From positions 1-64,000 of the forward strand of contig CAJULM010000014.1 in assembly GCA_910587285.1 (NCBI GenBank): 64,000 nt of DNA, written 5' to 3'. The notes under the pieces are model-generated. The model was not told the origin of the DNA and ran no database searches. It saw only the letters and a program-made list of their open reading frames with translations. The position numbers and the translations under genes were made by a program. The DNA comes from an uncultured Oscillospiraceae bacterium (GTDB lineage: Bacteria; Bacillota; Clostridia; Oscillospirales; Oscillospiraceae). Each line of letters starts with the position of its first letter. Position 1 is the first letter of the stretch. Of the stretch, positions 33,787 through 42,408 are shown piece by piece.

Positions 33787-34602
33787 TCAATAGGCGGTGA
33801 TGTCAACCTGCTCCACCTCTCCCGTCACGTCCTCTCTCAAAAAGATGGAGGCCAGGGAGGCAAAGTCCTCCGTGCTGTCGCTGACAAAGTAGCGGTGGCG
33901 CCCCGCGCCGGGCCGCTCGTTGCGCAGCCCGTCCAGCTCCAGCTGCCGCTTCACCCACCGGGCGCACTGCTCCCCCACGTCCACCAGGGCCACATCCGGC
34001 CCCATGTACTCTCCTATAATGGACTTCATCAGCGGATAGTGGGTGCAGCCTAGAATGAGGGTGTCCACGCCCGCCGCCTTCACAGGAGCTAAGTACTCCG
34101 CCGCCACCGTCTCCGCCACGCTGTCGCCGGGGCGGAAGCGGCCGTTCTCCACCAGGGGGACCAGCAGGGGGCAGGCCCGCGCGGTAACATCCACATCCGG
34201 TCTCAGGCTGCTCAGCGCCCGCTCATAGGCCCCCGAGCGAATGGACGCCTGGGTGCCGATGAGGCCCACCCGGCCGTTCTTCGTCACATGGGCGGCAGCG
34301 CTGGCGGCACTCTCCACCACACCGAACACGGGGATGGGGTTCTCCTCCCGCAGCACATCCAGCGCCGTGGTGGACACGGTGCCGCAGGCAATGACCACCG
34401 CCTTGGGGCGAAAGGTGCGCAGGAAGGACATATCCTGCTGGGCATATTTAATGATGACCTCTCGAGAGCGGCTGCCGTAGGGCACCCGCCCGGTGTCGCC
34501 AAAGTAGACCAAGTCCTCCTCCGGCATGATTCGGGCCAGCTCCCGCAGGGCGGTAAGCCCGCCCAAGCCGGAGTCAAACACGCCGATGGGCCGTGTATCC
34601 AT
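33787..34602 (-). CDS. murI: Glutamate racemase
   Basis: Makes D-glutamate for peptidoglycan. 271 residues: IGVFDSGLGGLTALRE (6-21) with the Asp/Ser pair, YFGDTGRVPYG, the first catalytic Cys in IACGTVSTTAL (about 71-81; the classic enzyme has ACNT, but ACGT occurs in clostridia) and the second Cys in LILGCTHYPLM (about 182-192). ATG after GGGAGG. A leader of about 215 bases separates it from its promoter. Confidence 0.94.
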   Translation of the reverse strand: MDTRPIGVFDSGLGGLTALRELARIMPEEDLVYFGDTGRVPYGSRSREVIIKYAQQDMSFLRTFRPKAVVIACGTVSTTALDVLREENPIPVFGVVESAASAAAHVTKNGRVGLIGTQASIRSGAYERALSSLRPDVDVTARACPLLVPLVENGRFRPGDSVAETVAAEYLAPVKAAGVDTLILGCTHYPLMKSIIGEYMGPDVALVDVGEQCARWVKRQLELDGLRNERPGAGRHRYFVSDSTEDFASLASIFLREDVTGEVEQVDITAY

Positions 34603-34824
34603 TTTGGAGTCCTCCCTTCCAGGGCGATGGTGTCACGCTGCGCCTGTTCGCAACGCGCGGCTTCGCGCTTCCCGATCACGCTGCGAAGCGGCCAGGACGC
34701 TCGGCTGCTTTCCCTCCGTCTCGGCCTGGTCTGCGGGGCGCACAGCGCCCTGCAGCTCGGCCTCGCTTCGGTCCAAGCACCCTCGCTGTCCGCTTCTCCA
34801 CGCTTCCTAATTAAAGCTCTGAGT
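34603..34824 (-). other. Long GC-rich murI leader
   Basis: About 215 bases between the murI promoter and ATG, strongly GC-rich with many possible stems (GAAGCG, CGCTTCG and similar). I see no riboswitch pattern, no T-box specifier and no start codon with a ribosome site. It may be only a spacer. Confidence 0.4.
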
Positions 34825-34853
34825 ATTATATGCTATTCCTTCTATAAAAACAA
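34825..34853 (-). promoter_or_regulatory. murI promoter
   Basis: Minus-strand TTGTTT (34853-34848), 17-base spacer, TATAAT (34830-34825). Confidence 0.7.
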
Positions 34854-34911
34854 GAGTGGATTTTCAAACTCGCCGTAACATAATTGTAATGTGGCAAAAC
34901 GCGATTTTCCC

Positions 34912-34940
34912 TTGCATTCGGGCGGACAGCGTGGTATGCT
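34912..34940 (+). promoter_or_regulatory. smpB promoter
   Basis: TTGCAT (34912-34917), 17-base spacer, TATGCT (34935-34940); GGGAGG follows at 34956-34961 and ATG at 34970. Confidence 0.75.
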
Positions 34941-34969
34941 GTACTATCACAGGAAGGGAGGCGGCGCAC

Positions 34970-35431
34970 ATGGGAAAACAATCGGTGAAGCAGGTCGCCT
35001 CCAACCGCAAGGCGTTCCACGACTATTTCATCGAGGACAAGTACGAGGCGGGCATCGAGCTGGCGGGAACGGAGGTCAAGTCCATCCGCCAGGGCGCCGT
35101 CAACCTGCGGGACTCCTTCTGCTCAGTGAAGGACGGGGAGATGTTTCTCTACGGAATGCACATCTCCCCCTATGAAAAGGGCAACATCTTCAACAAGGAC
35201 CCCCGGCGCACCCGGAAGCTACTGCTCCACCGCCGGGAAATCCGCAAACTCCAGGCCAAGGTCCAGCAGGACGGCTACTCCCTGATTCCCCTGTCCCTGT
35301 ATTTCTCAGGGCCCAGGGTGAAGGTGGAGCTGGCGCTGGCCAAGGGCAAAAAGCTGTACGACAAGCGGGAGGCCGCCGCCCAGCGGGATGCCAAGCGCGA
35401 GATGGACCGGGCCTCACGGGGCCGTTATTGA
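34970..35431 (+). CDS. smpB: tmRNA-binding protein SmpB
   Basis: Carries tmRNA to stalled ribosomes. 153 residues: ASNRKAFHDYFIEDKYEAGIELAGTEVKSIRQGAVNLRDSF, SPYEKGNIFN, RTRKLLLHRREIRKL, PLSLYFSGPRVKVELALAKGKKLYDKRE, and a basic tail. All are conserved. The gene for its RNA partner lies 830 bases downstream on the same strand, with a cyclophilin gene between. Confidence 0.96.
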   Translation: MGKQSVKQVASNRKAFHDYFIEDKYEAGIELAGTEVKSIRQGAVNLRDSFCSVKDGEMFLYGMHISPYEKGNIFNKDPRRTRKLLLHRREIRKLQAKVQQDGYSLIPLSLYFSGPRVKVELALAKGKKLYDKREAAAQRDAKREMDRASRGRY

Positions 35432-35444
35432 ACAGGAGAAAGGG

Positions 35445-35972
35445 ATGGTAATCATGAGCAAGCCCATCGTCACCATTGAGATGGAAAGCGGCGGCGTGAT
35501 GAAGGCGGAGCTGTACCCCGACGTCGCGCCCAACACTGTGAACAACTTCATCGCCTTGGCCCAGGCGGGCTTTTACGACGGGCTGATCTTCCACCGGGTA
35601 ATCCCCGGCTTCATGATCCAAGGGGGCGACCCCCAGGGTGTGGGCATGGGCGGCCCGGGCTACTCCATCAAGGGCGAGTTCGCCCAGAACGGCTTCCAAA
35701 ACGACCTGGCCCACACCCGGGGCGTGCTGTCCATGGCTCGGGCCATGGACCCCAACTCCGCCGGCAGTCAGTTCTTCATTATGGTGGACGACGCCCCCCA
35801 CCTGGACGGCGGCTACGCCGCCTTCGGCAAGGTGATTGAGGGCATGGACACGGCGGACGCCATCGTCAACGCCAAGCGGGACTACAACGACTGCCCCAAG
35901 CAGGATCAGCGGATGAAGAAAGTCACCGTGGACACTCAGGGCGTGGACTATCCCGCGCCGGAGAAGGTGTAA
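35445..35972 (+). CDS. Peptidyl-prolyl cis-trans isomerase, cyclophilin type
   Basis: Speeds up proline isomerisation in folding proteins; no signal peptide, so cytoplasmic. 175 residues: DVAPNTVNNFIALAQAGFYDGLIFHRVIPGFMIQGGDP (cyclophilin core with the catalytic Arg), GVLSMARAMDPNSAGSQFFI and FGKVIEGMDTAD. ATG 35445 is six bases after AGGAG; ATG 35454 is an alternative that most annotations would choose. Gap to smpB is 13 bases. Confidence 0.93.
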   Translation: MVIMSKPIVTIEMESGGVMKAELYPDVAPNTVNNFIALAQAGFYDGLIFHRVIPGFMIQGGDPQGVGMGGPGYSIKGEFAQNGFQNDLAHTRGVLSMARAMDPNSAGSQFFIMVDDAPHLDGGYAAFGKVIEGMDTADAIVNAKRDYNDCPKQDQRMKKVTVDTQGVDYPAPEKV

Positions 35973-36263
35973 CACAGTTTTCACTCCGGAAGGCACAGCC
36001 TGACGGATGAAAATAAATCAAATTCGCGGCGAAGCCGCTACAAAGCTCTCCCGTAAAGCCGCCCGCAGGGCGGCCCCAAACCGCAACCCAGCGCAGCTGG
36101 TCGCGATTTGGGGCGGAAGGGCAGGGAAACACAGTTGAGCGGACTTTGCCCAATGGGGCCCCGCAAAGCCGTCCCTCAGGCTTTGTGGGAAGAGGAGGCG
36201 CAAGGGAGCGAACGGAGCTTTCCCCGAGGGGAAAGCGTAGCTGAGCGGACTTTGCGCCGACGA
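35973..36263 (+). other. GC-rich gap before tmRNA with a repeated 14-mer
   Basis: No gene seen. The 14-mer TGAGCGGACTTTGC occurs at 36136-36149 and again at 36242-36255, the second copy nine bases before the tmRNA 5' end. No clear -10 was found; a promoter for ssrA may hide here or the RNA may be cut from a smpB transcript. Confidence 0.45.
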
Positions 36264-36610
36264 GGGGGCGTACTGGTTTCGACGGGGGCGCCGAAGCAGG
36301 AATAGCGAGCGGATGCGCCTGGCATCCTTAAAACGGGCAACTTATAAATTAAAGAACAACGATAACGTAGTTCTCGCCGCGGCTTAACGCGGCCGTCCCG
36401 CCCGGAAGGACCACGAGCCGGGTCGGGGCGTCATCTTAGTGGTGCCCGTGCGTGCGGAAAGAGTTGACCGCGCCACGCATCATGACTCTACCAATCTCAG
36501 CAGTGTGACGACCCACGGCTGAGCAAGGGAATGTAAAGGATCGTCTGCGCTCGGAGAGGTTCCTGTGGAAGCACTTTCGGACAGGGGTTCAACTCCCCTC
36601 GCCTCCACCA
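36264..36610 (+). ncRNA. ssrA: tmRNA
   Basis: Rescues stalled ribosomes and tags the product for proteolysis. 347 bases. The 5' end GGGGGCG pairs with CGCCTCC before the encoded CCA (acceptor stem with one G-U), and the T-arm is GGGGTTCAACTCCCC. The tag frame runs from GCA 36337 to TAA 36385-36387: ATYKLKNNDNVVLAAA, with the usual degron-like LAAA end. Pseudoknots are plausible between the tag and the 3' end but were not folded. Confidence 0.93.
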
Positions 36611-36678
36611 CGCCGGAGCAAGCTGCACGCCGCTTGCTCCGGCGTTTTTTACAACCACCACTCAGGGGGGACAGCGAT

Positions 36679-38082
36679 ATGCCGCCAGAAAAGATCAACC
36701 GAATGTTCGGCAGCCTTCAGGAAGCATACGACCGTCTGCGGGCCATTGTGGACAGCTCCTACGACGGTATCTACATCACCGACGGCCGGGCCGACACCCT
36801 GTGGGTAAATCCCGCCTATCTGTCCATCAGCGGTCTTCGGGAGGAGGACGTGGTAGGGCGGAATATGTGGGACCTGGAGCGGGAGGGCGTGGTGAGCCAG
36901 TCGGGCACGCTGATCGCCCTCACCCAACGCCGCCCGGTAACTCTGGAGCAGACCTTCCGCACCGGCAAACGCGCCCTCATCACCAGCACCCCCAGCTTCG
37001 ACGACCACGGCAATATCGTCATGGTGGTTACAAACGTACGCGACATGACCGACTTCTATGATTTGCAGACCAAATATCACGAGGCCCAGGAGCGTTACCG
37101 CACCGAAATCGAAATCGCCCGCCGCCGGGTTCTGGACGGCGCGGAGCTCATCGCCGCCGACCCCAGCACCTTAGCCGTGCTGCGCCAGGTGGAGAAGGTG
37201 GCGGCACTGGACGCGACGGTGCTGCTCACCGGGGAAACCGGCGTGGGCAAGGAGCAGTTCGCCCGCTTCATCTATAAAAACAGCCCCCGCCGGGAGGGAC
37301 GGTTCATCACCGTAAACTGCGGAGCCATTCCCCCCACCCTCATGGAAAGCGAGCTGTTCGGCTATGAAAAGGGGGCGTTTACTGGGGCGGCCCGAAACAA
37401 AATGGGCATATTCGAGCTGGCGGACAAGGGCACCATCCTGCTGGACGAGATCGGGGAGCTACCCCTGGAGATGCAGGTGAAGCTGCTTCGGGTGCTCCAG
37501 GAGCGCAGGTTCCAGCGGGTTGGCGGCAGCCAGGACATCCCTGTGGACGTGCGGGTGATCGCCGCCACCAACCGAGATTTAGACGAGATGGTGCACAACA
37601 AAATGTTCCGGGAGGACCTGTTTTACCGGCTCAACGTGGTGCCCATATCCGTGCCCCCTCTGAGGGAGAGGCGGGGGGATATCATCCCCTTTGCCGACAC
37701 GTTCTTGCAGGAGCTCAATCAAAAATACGGCTTCAAAAAGCAATTTTCCACCTCAGCCCTTCAGGCCATGGAGGAATATGCCTGGCCGGGAAACGTGCGG
37801 GAATTGAAAAACGTGGTAGAGCGCATGGTCATCCTCAGCCAAGACGATGTGATCCGGGCGGCGGAGCTGCCCTTTCACACCCCATGGACACCGGGGGCGC
37901 GGGTTCCCCTGGAGGACGAGCCGTTAGACCTGCGGATAGAGACCGCCCGGTTCGAGTACCACTATATCCAGGCTGCTTACGAAAAGTACGGCAATGTCCG
38001 GGCGGCGGCGGCCAGCCTGGGGCTGGACTCCTCCACCTTTGTGCGAAAGCGGAAAAGGTATCAAGAGCTGTTGCAAAAGTAA
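36679..38082 (+). CDS. PAS-domain sigma-54-dependent transcriptional activator
   Basis: 467-residue enhancer-binding protein that would open sigma-54 promoters. Order: a PAS sensor (YDGIYITDGRADTLWVNPAYLSISGL, about 25-50), AAA+ domain with Walker A GETGVGKE (about 184-191), the sigma-54 contact loop GAFTGA, Walker B ILLDEIGELP, and a C-terminal Fis-type helix-turn-helix ending KYGNVRAAAASLGLDSSTFVRKRKRY. ATG 36679 follows AGGGGGG by nine bases. The PAS ligand is unknown. A -24/-12-like promoter and repeats downstream suggest it acts on a neighbour. Confidence 0.92.
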   Translation: MPPEKINRMFGSLQEAYDRLRAIVDSSYDGIYITDGRADTLWVNPAYLSISGLREEDVVGRNMWDLEREGVVSQSGTLIALTQRRPVTLEQTFRTGKRALITSTPSFDDHGNIVMVVTNVRDMTDFYDLQTKYHEAQERYRTEIEIARRRVLDGAELIAADPSTLAVLRQVEKVAALDATVLLTGETGVGKEQFARFIYKNSPRREGRFITVNCGAIPPTLMESELFGYEKGAFTGAARNKMGIFELADKGTILLDEIGELPLEMQVKLLRVLQERRFQRVGGSQDIPVDVRVIAATNRDLDEMVHNKMFREDLFYRLNVVPISVPPLRERRGDIIPFADTFLQELNQKYGFKKQFSTSALQAMEEYAWPGNVRELKNVVERMVILSQDDVIRAAELPFHTPWTPGARVPLEDEPLDLRIETARFEYHYIQAAYEKYGNVRAAAASLGLDSSTFVRKRKRYQELLQK

Positions 38083-38089
38083 AACGCGG

Positions 38090-38101
38090 TGCAAAAATGC
38101 A
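38090..38101 (+). promoter_or_regulatory. Repeat TGCAAAAATGCA (possible activator site)
   Basis: A 12-bp near-palindrome found here and again in the loop of the 28-bp inverted repeat (about 38159-38170). Two copies 69 bases apart, upstream of the sigma-54-like promoter, fit an enhancer array for the activator encoded just upstream. Inference only. Confidence 0.4.
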
Positions 38102-38134
38102 ACAGCAGGCAAATACGCTGTATTGTGAGAATTT

Positions 38135-38194
38135 GGCGGATATCCATCCAGAGGCTGCTGCAAAAATGCAGCAGCCTCTGGATGGATATCCGCC
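38135..38194. repeat. Perfect 28-bp inverted repeat
   Basis: Arms 38135-38162 and 38167-38194 are exact reverse complements around AAAA; TTTTCCCC follows on the plus strand. It could end activator transcripts, and its centre contains the TGCAAAAATGCA repeat. A perfect stem this long is unusual for a simple terminator. Confidence 0.85.
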
Positions 38195-38234
38195 TTTTCC
38201 CCGAAAAGAGCGGGGATTTCCCCCTCCCCAAAGT

Positions 38235-38249
38235 TGGCACATGGTATGC
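38235..38249 (+). promoter_or_regulatory. Sigma-54-like promoter (-24/-12)
   Basis: TTGGCACATGGTATGC: GG at -24 and GC at -12 with the required 10-base spacing; one mismatch at the T before TGC. It sits 41 bases downstream of the long inverted repeat. The gene it once drove seems deleted; what remains is the fragment at 38281-38382. Confidence 0.55.
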
Positions 38250-38280
38250 GTGTTACAATTTACAGAAAAGAATCGGGCGT

Positions 38281-38382
38281 CACCGCATTCATCCCATCGA
38301 CAGCGATCTGGGCCATATGGCCGGTATTCTGGAAGCCTTCCGCTTTGATGCCAGGGTGAAGGATTTCCTGTCCCGGTTGTAA
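38281..38382 (+). pseudogene. C-terminal scrap of an alpha/beta hydrolase
   Basis: The frame ends HPIDSDLGHMAGILEAFRFDARVKDFLSRL and stops. The DSDLGHMAG segment has the form of the catalytic-His loop of alpha/beta hydrolases (homoserine-acetyltransferase-like). No N-terminal half is visible upstream. Probably the tail of a deleted gene formerly controlled by the sigma-54 promoter. Confidence 0.45.
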
Positions 38383-38431
38383 ATACATGGCAAATGCCCC
38401 CGGCAGAAACCGGGGGCGGAAGGAGAAAAAC

Positions 38432-40555
38432 ATGGACACAACAAAAGGAAGCGGCCTCTCCATCAAATCCCGCGTATCCGCCATTGTATTGGCAGCGTGT
38501 CTGTTGGTCATGGTGGTCACCTCTGCGGTGGGCCATTTCATCCAGACCAGCGGCGGCTCCGTGCGCACTCAAGAGGTGGAATTTACCACTGACGTAGGCG
38601 CCTCCAGCCACGCCAAGCTCTACATCCCCAGCACAGCCACCGCGGACACCCCCGCCCCCGCCGTCATTCTGTGCCATGGCTATACCGCCTCGCTGGACGC
38701 CATGGAGCCCAACGCCATCGAGCTGTCCCGCCGGGGCTACGTGGTCATGGCGCTGGATATGTACGGCCACGGCGAGTCCACCCTGCCTCCCGCCGGCTAC
38801 AGCCAGGCGGAGATGGGCGGCATTGAAGACTACGCCCCCGACCTGGGCTCCTACTCCGCCCTTCAGGAGCTGGCCAAGTACGACTTTATTGATTTGACCA
38901 AGATCGGAATGCTGGGCCACTCCATGGGTACCGCCGCCATCCAGGAGGGCGCGTATCTCGCCTACGCCAAGTGGCAGAATGCCTACAACGCCGCCTTGGC
39001 CGAGGCGGTGGAGGCCGGCTCTGACGAGGCCACTGCCGCCGGCGCCGCTTATATGGCCGCCATGTCCTCGGGCATCGTTCTGCCCGCTTCCATGGTGCTC
39101 ACCGGCTACAACTACAACGTGCGCAACATCAGCGATTTGACCTACAACGGCGTCACCGCCGAAAACGGCGTGTTCCCCCTGTTCGCCGCCCCGGTGAATA
39201 TCTGCACCGTCCAGGGTGATTACGATGAGTTCTGCGACCTGCTGTGGGGCGTGAAGGACTCCCGGAGCTACACCCAGAGCTTCAAGTTTACCTACGGCAC
39301 CGGCGGAGCCTCCAACGTGCCCTCCGGCACCTATTTCATGTATGGCGACGCCTCCGCCACCCCGCTGAGCCGGGAGGACGCAGCCGCGGCAGCCGCCTCC
39401 GCCGCCCTCACCATGGTCCCCATCCGGGCCGCCTACAATTTTAACGGCACCCACTCCGACACCTATTACGATGAGACCGCCATCTCCTACGGCATCGACT
39501 TTTTCGACGTCACCCTCCGGGGCGGGCAGGCCACCATCGACCCCACCGACCAGGTGTGGCACGGCCGGGCCGCCTGCGGCCTCATCGGCCTGCTGTGTGC
39601 GCTGACCGCCTTTGTGGCTCTCGCGCTCACTCTGCTGCGGGTCCCCTTCTTCGCCACCATTGTCCAGCCCGAGCCCCAGTCCATCACCACCTGCGACACC
39701 CCCGCCCATGCCATCCGGTACGCGGTGATCTACGTGGTCTGCCTGCTGCCCGCCCCTCTGCTGTATTACTGGCTGGTGGGCTATCCCTACTATATGCAGC
39801 CCCAGTGGTTCAAGTTTTTGACCAAATTCTGGCCCAACAGCGTTTTTAACATGGCCCCCATGAACTCGCTGCTGCTGTTCAACGTGGTGATTGGCTGCGT
39901 CCTGCTGGCGGTGTACGTGCTGGTCTTCCTGTTCATCGCCAAAAAAGCGGGCTTCGGCTGGGAGAACACCGGGCTGAAGCTACCGCCGGTCCAGGTGCTC
40001 AAGTCCCTGCTGCTGGCCGCTCTGTCCTTCGCCGGAGTGTATGCGGTGATTTACGCCTGCTCCGGCCTGTCCGGCACCGAGTTCTCCTTCTTCAAGTTCA
40101 ACATCATGCCCATGGACGCCGCCCACTGGGTCGCTTTCCTCAAATACCTCCCTGTGTGGCTGTTCTTCTTCCTGCTGGCCAGCGTGCTCTACAACACCTT
40201 CACCCGCGTCAACAACCTCCCCGGCTGGGCAAACTATCTCCTCATCGCCATCGCCTCCTGCGGCGGACTGGCGGCGATGTTTGCCTACGACTACGGCAAG
40301 CTGTTCGCCACCGGCGTGCGGGGCATCCAATACATCCCCGGCACCACCAGCGCCGAATGGCTGTCCGCCATCGGGATGTCCTTCCCCACCGCCCTGGCCG
40401 GCATCATGCTGTTCTCCCTGTTGTTCATCCTGCCCATCTCCGCTGTGATGAGCCGGGTGTGCTTTAAGAAGACGGGCTCCGCCTGGCTGGGCGGGTTCCT
40501 CACCGCCTTTGTCGTGCTGGCCTTCACCATCTCCCACATGGTCGTATCCATGTAA
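38432..40555 (+). CDS. Alpha/beta hydrolase fused to a membrane domain
   Basis: 707 residues. An N-terminal transmembrane helix (about 12-32) is followed by an extracytoplasmic alpha/beta hydrolase domain with the oxyanion CHGYTASLDAMEP, the strand ALDMYGHGES and the nucleophile elbow LGHSMGTAA (Ser about 163). From about residue 375 the C-terminal half has around eight hydrophobic segments and resembles clostridial proteins annotated as hydrolase/membrane fusions. The catalytic His may be in NGTHSDTYYD. ATG 38432 lies after AAGGAG; the ORF opens earlier at 38387 but that part lacks similarity. The substrate is unknown: perhaps a lipid or peptide ester at the membrane surface. It is followed by the 4-hydroxybutyrate cluster with only 51 bases between, which suggests a shared transcript. 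Confidence 0.8.
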   Translation: MDTTKGSGLSIKSRVSAIVLAACLLVMVVTSAVGHFIQTSGGSVRTQEVEFTTDVGASSHAKLYIPSTATADTPAPAVILCHGYTASLDAMEPNAIELSRRGYVVMALDMYGHGESTLPPAGYSQAEMGGIEDYAPDLGSYSALQELAKYDFIDLTKIGMLGHSMGTAAIQEGAYLAYAKWQNAYNAALAEAVEAGSDEATAAGAAYMAAMSSGIVLPASMVLTGYNYNVRNISDLTYNGVTAENGVFPLFAAPVNICTVQGDYDEFCDLLWGVKDSRSYTQSFKFTYGTGGASNVPSGTYFMYGDASATPLSREDAAAAAASAALTMVPIRAAYNFNGTHSDTYYDETAISYGIDFFDVTLRGGQATIDPTDQVWHGRAACGLIGLLCALTAFVALALTLLRVPFFATIVQPEPQSITTCDTPAHAIRYAVIYVVCLLPAPLLYYWLVGYPYYMQPQWFKFLTKFWPNSVFNMAPMNSLLLFNVVIGCVLLAVYVLVFLFIAKKAGFGWENTGLKLPPVQVLKSLLLAALSFAGVYAVIYACSGLSGTEFSFFKFNIMPMDAAHWVAFLKYLPVWLFFFLLASVLYNTFTRVNNLPGWANYLLIAIASCGGLAAMFAYDYGKLFATGVRGIQYIPGTTSAEWLSAIGMSFPTALAGIMLFSLLFILPISAVMSRVCFKKTGSAWLGGFLTAFVVLAFTISHMVVSM

Positions 40556-40606
40556 TTCCCCCGCCGCCACTGTATCAATTTAATATTAGAAAGGAAGTCT
40601 TATACC

Positions 40607-42058
40607 ATGTCCCTAATGACCGGCGAACAGTACATCGAATCCATTCGAGCTATGAAAATGAACGTCTATATGTTCGGCAAAAAAATCGACTGCCCGGTGG
40701 ACGACCCCATCCTCCGCCCCTCCCTGAACAGCGTGCGCATGACCTACGATCTGGCCCAGATGCCCGAGTATGAGGACCTGATGACCGCCGTCTCCCCCTA
40801 CACCGGCAAGCGCGTAAACCGCTTCACCCACATCCACCAGTCCACCGGAGACCTGATTAAAAAGGTGAAAATGCAGCGCCTGCTGGGCCAGAAGACCGCC
40901 GCCTGCTTCCAACGCTGCGTGGGCATGGACGCCTTCAACGCCGTGTTCTCCACCACCTATGAGACGGATCAAAAATACGGCACCTGCTACCACGAGAATT
41001 TCCGCAAGTTCATGACCTACGTGCAGGACAACGACCTCACTGTGGACGGCGCCATGACCGACCCCAAGGGCGACCGCTCCAAGGCCCCCCACCAGCAGGC
41101 CGACCCCGACCTGTTCCTCCGCGTGGTGGAGCGCCGGGCGGACGGCATTGTGGTCCGCGGCGCCAAGGCCCACCAGACCGGCGTGCTCAACAGCCACGAG
41201 GTCATCGTCATGCCCACCCAGTCCATGAAGCCGGAAGATAAGGATTACGCCGTCTCCTTCGCCGTCCCCATGGACACCCCGGGCATCACCATGATTATCG
41301 GCCGCCAGTCCTGCGACACCCGCAAGCTGGAGGGCAGCGAGATGGACGTGGGCAACAGTGAGTTCGGCGGCGTGGAGGCCCTGACCATCTTCGACAACGT
41401 GTTCGTGCCCAACGACCGCATCTTCCTCAACGGCGAGGCGGAATTCGCCGGCATGATGGTGGAGCGCTTCGCCGGCTACCACCGCCAGAGCTACGGCGGG
41501 TGCAAGGTGGGCGTAGGCGACGTGCTCATCGGCGCGGCCGCTGTGGCCGCCGACTACAACGGCGCGGCCAAGGCCAGCCACGTGAAGGATAAGCTCATTG
41601 AGATGACCCACCTGAACGAAACCCTGTACGCCTGCGGCATCGCCTGCTCCGCCGAGGGCCACCCCACCCAGAGCGGCAACTACATCATCGACCTGCTGCT
41701 GGCCAACGTGTGCAAGCAGAACGTCACCCGCTTCCCCTATGAGATCGTCCGTCTGGCCGAGGACATTGCCGGCGGCCTGATGGTCACCGCCCCCTCTGAG
41801 GCCGATTTCCGCAGCCCGGAGCTGGGCCCCGTTATCGACAAGTACCTGCGCGGGGTGGACGCCGTATCCACAGAGAACCGCCTGCGCATCCTCCGCCTCA
41901 TTGAGAACCTGGCCCTGGGAACGGCGGCGGTGGGCTACCGCACCGAGTCCATGCACGGCGCCGGCTCTCCCCAGGCCCAGCGCATCATGATCGCCCGCCA
42001 GGGCAATTTGGAGCATAAGAAAGAGCTCGCCAAGGCCCTGGCCCACATCACAGAGTAA
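40607..42058 (+). CDS. abfD: 4-hydroxybutyryl-CoA dehydratase / vinylacetyl-CoA isomerase
   Basis: Converts 4-hydroxybutyryl-CoA to crotonyl-CoA by a radical mechanism with FAD and a 4Fe-4S cluster; oxygen-sensitive. 483 residues. The cluster ligands known from Clostridium aminobutyricum (three Cys and one His) are all seen: AACFQRC (Cys100, Cys104) and HRQSYGGC (the His and the third Cys, about residues 293 and 300). The FAD-binding fold is acyl-CoA-dehydrogenase-like: RGAKAHQTGVLNSH, MDTPGITMI, FDNVFVPNDRIFL. It joins GABA or succinate routes to butyrate. ATG follows AAAGGAAG. The crotonyl-CoA it makes feeds the Bcd-Etf complex encoded elsewhere in the window. Confidence 0.93.
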   Translation: MSLMTGEQYIESIRAMKMNVYMFGKKIDCPVDDPILRPSLNSVRMTYDLAQMPEYEDLMTAVSPYTGKRVNRFTHIHQSTGDLIKKVKMQRLLGQKTAACFQRCVGMDAFNAVFSTTYETDQKYGTCYHENFRKFMTYVQDNDLTVDGAMTDPKGDRSKAPHQQADPDLFLRVVERRADGIVVRGAKAHQTGVLNSHEVIVMPTQSMKPEDKDYAVSFAVPMDTPGITMIIGRQSCDTRKLEGSEMDVGNSEFGGVEALTIFDNVFVPNDRIFLNGEAEFAGMMVERFAGYHRQSYGGCKVGVGDVLIGAAAVAADYNGAAKASHVKDKLIEMTHLNETLYACGIACSAEGHPTQSGNYIIDLLLANVCKQNVTRFPYEIVRLAEDIAGGLMVTAPSEADFRSPELGPVIDKYLRGVDAVSTENRLRILRLIENLALGTAAVGYRTESMHGAGSPQAQRIMIARQGNLEHKKELAKALAHITE

Positions 42059-42063
42059 GCAAA

Positions 42064-42102
42064 CCGCTCTCCCTCCCTGTTCAATGCGGGGAGGGAGAGC
42101 GG
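42064..42102 (+). other. Stem-loop between abfD and the NifU-like gene
   Basis: 14-bp perfect stem (CCGCTCTCCCTCCC / GGGAGGGAGAGCGG), 11-base loop, no T-run. Likely an mRNA stabiliser or partial terminator that lowers expression of the downstream genes. Confidence 0.6.
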
Positions 42103-42123
42103 AAGCAGGGAGGTAAACCCGCC

Positions 42124-42408
42124 ATGTTGGAACAGATTGAACAGGTTTTAGACGCCCGAGTGCGGCCACAGCTTGCCCTCCACGGCGGAGGCATCCAGTC
42201 CTTGGACTGTGAGGGCGGCGTATACCGCTTTCGGCTGCTGGGCCAGTGCGCCGGCTGCGCCGCCGCCGACCTCACCACCGAGCTCCTCATTCAAGAGGAG
42301 CTGCTGCAAGCCGTCCCCGGCCTGATCGGGGTTGAGCTGGTGTGCCCCGTGAGCGACGAGCTTCTCCGCCAGGCCAGGTCCATTTTAAGTCAAAGCCATG
42401 GCGGATAA
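42124..42408 (+). CDS. NifU-like scaffold protein
   Basis: 94 residues corresponding to the C-terminal NifU domain, which builds or holds an Fe-S cluster. Hallmark GQCAGCAAADLTTE (Cys-x-x-Cys about residues 43-46) followed by LLIQEELLQAVPGLIGVEL. It lacks the IscU domain. Placed inside the 4-hydroxybutyrate cluster, it may supply the dehydratase with its 4Fe-4S cluster. Overlaps the next gene by 11 bases. Confidence 0.85.
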   Translation: MLEQIEQVLDARVRPQLALHGGGIQSLDCEGGVYRFRLLGQCAGCAAADLTTELLIQEELLQAVPGLIGVELVCPVSDELLRQARSILSQSHGG

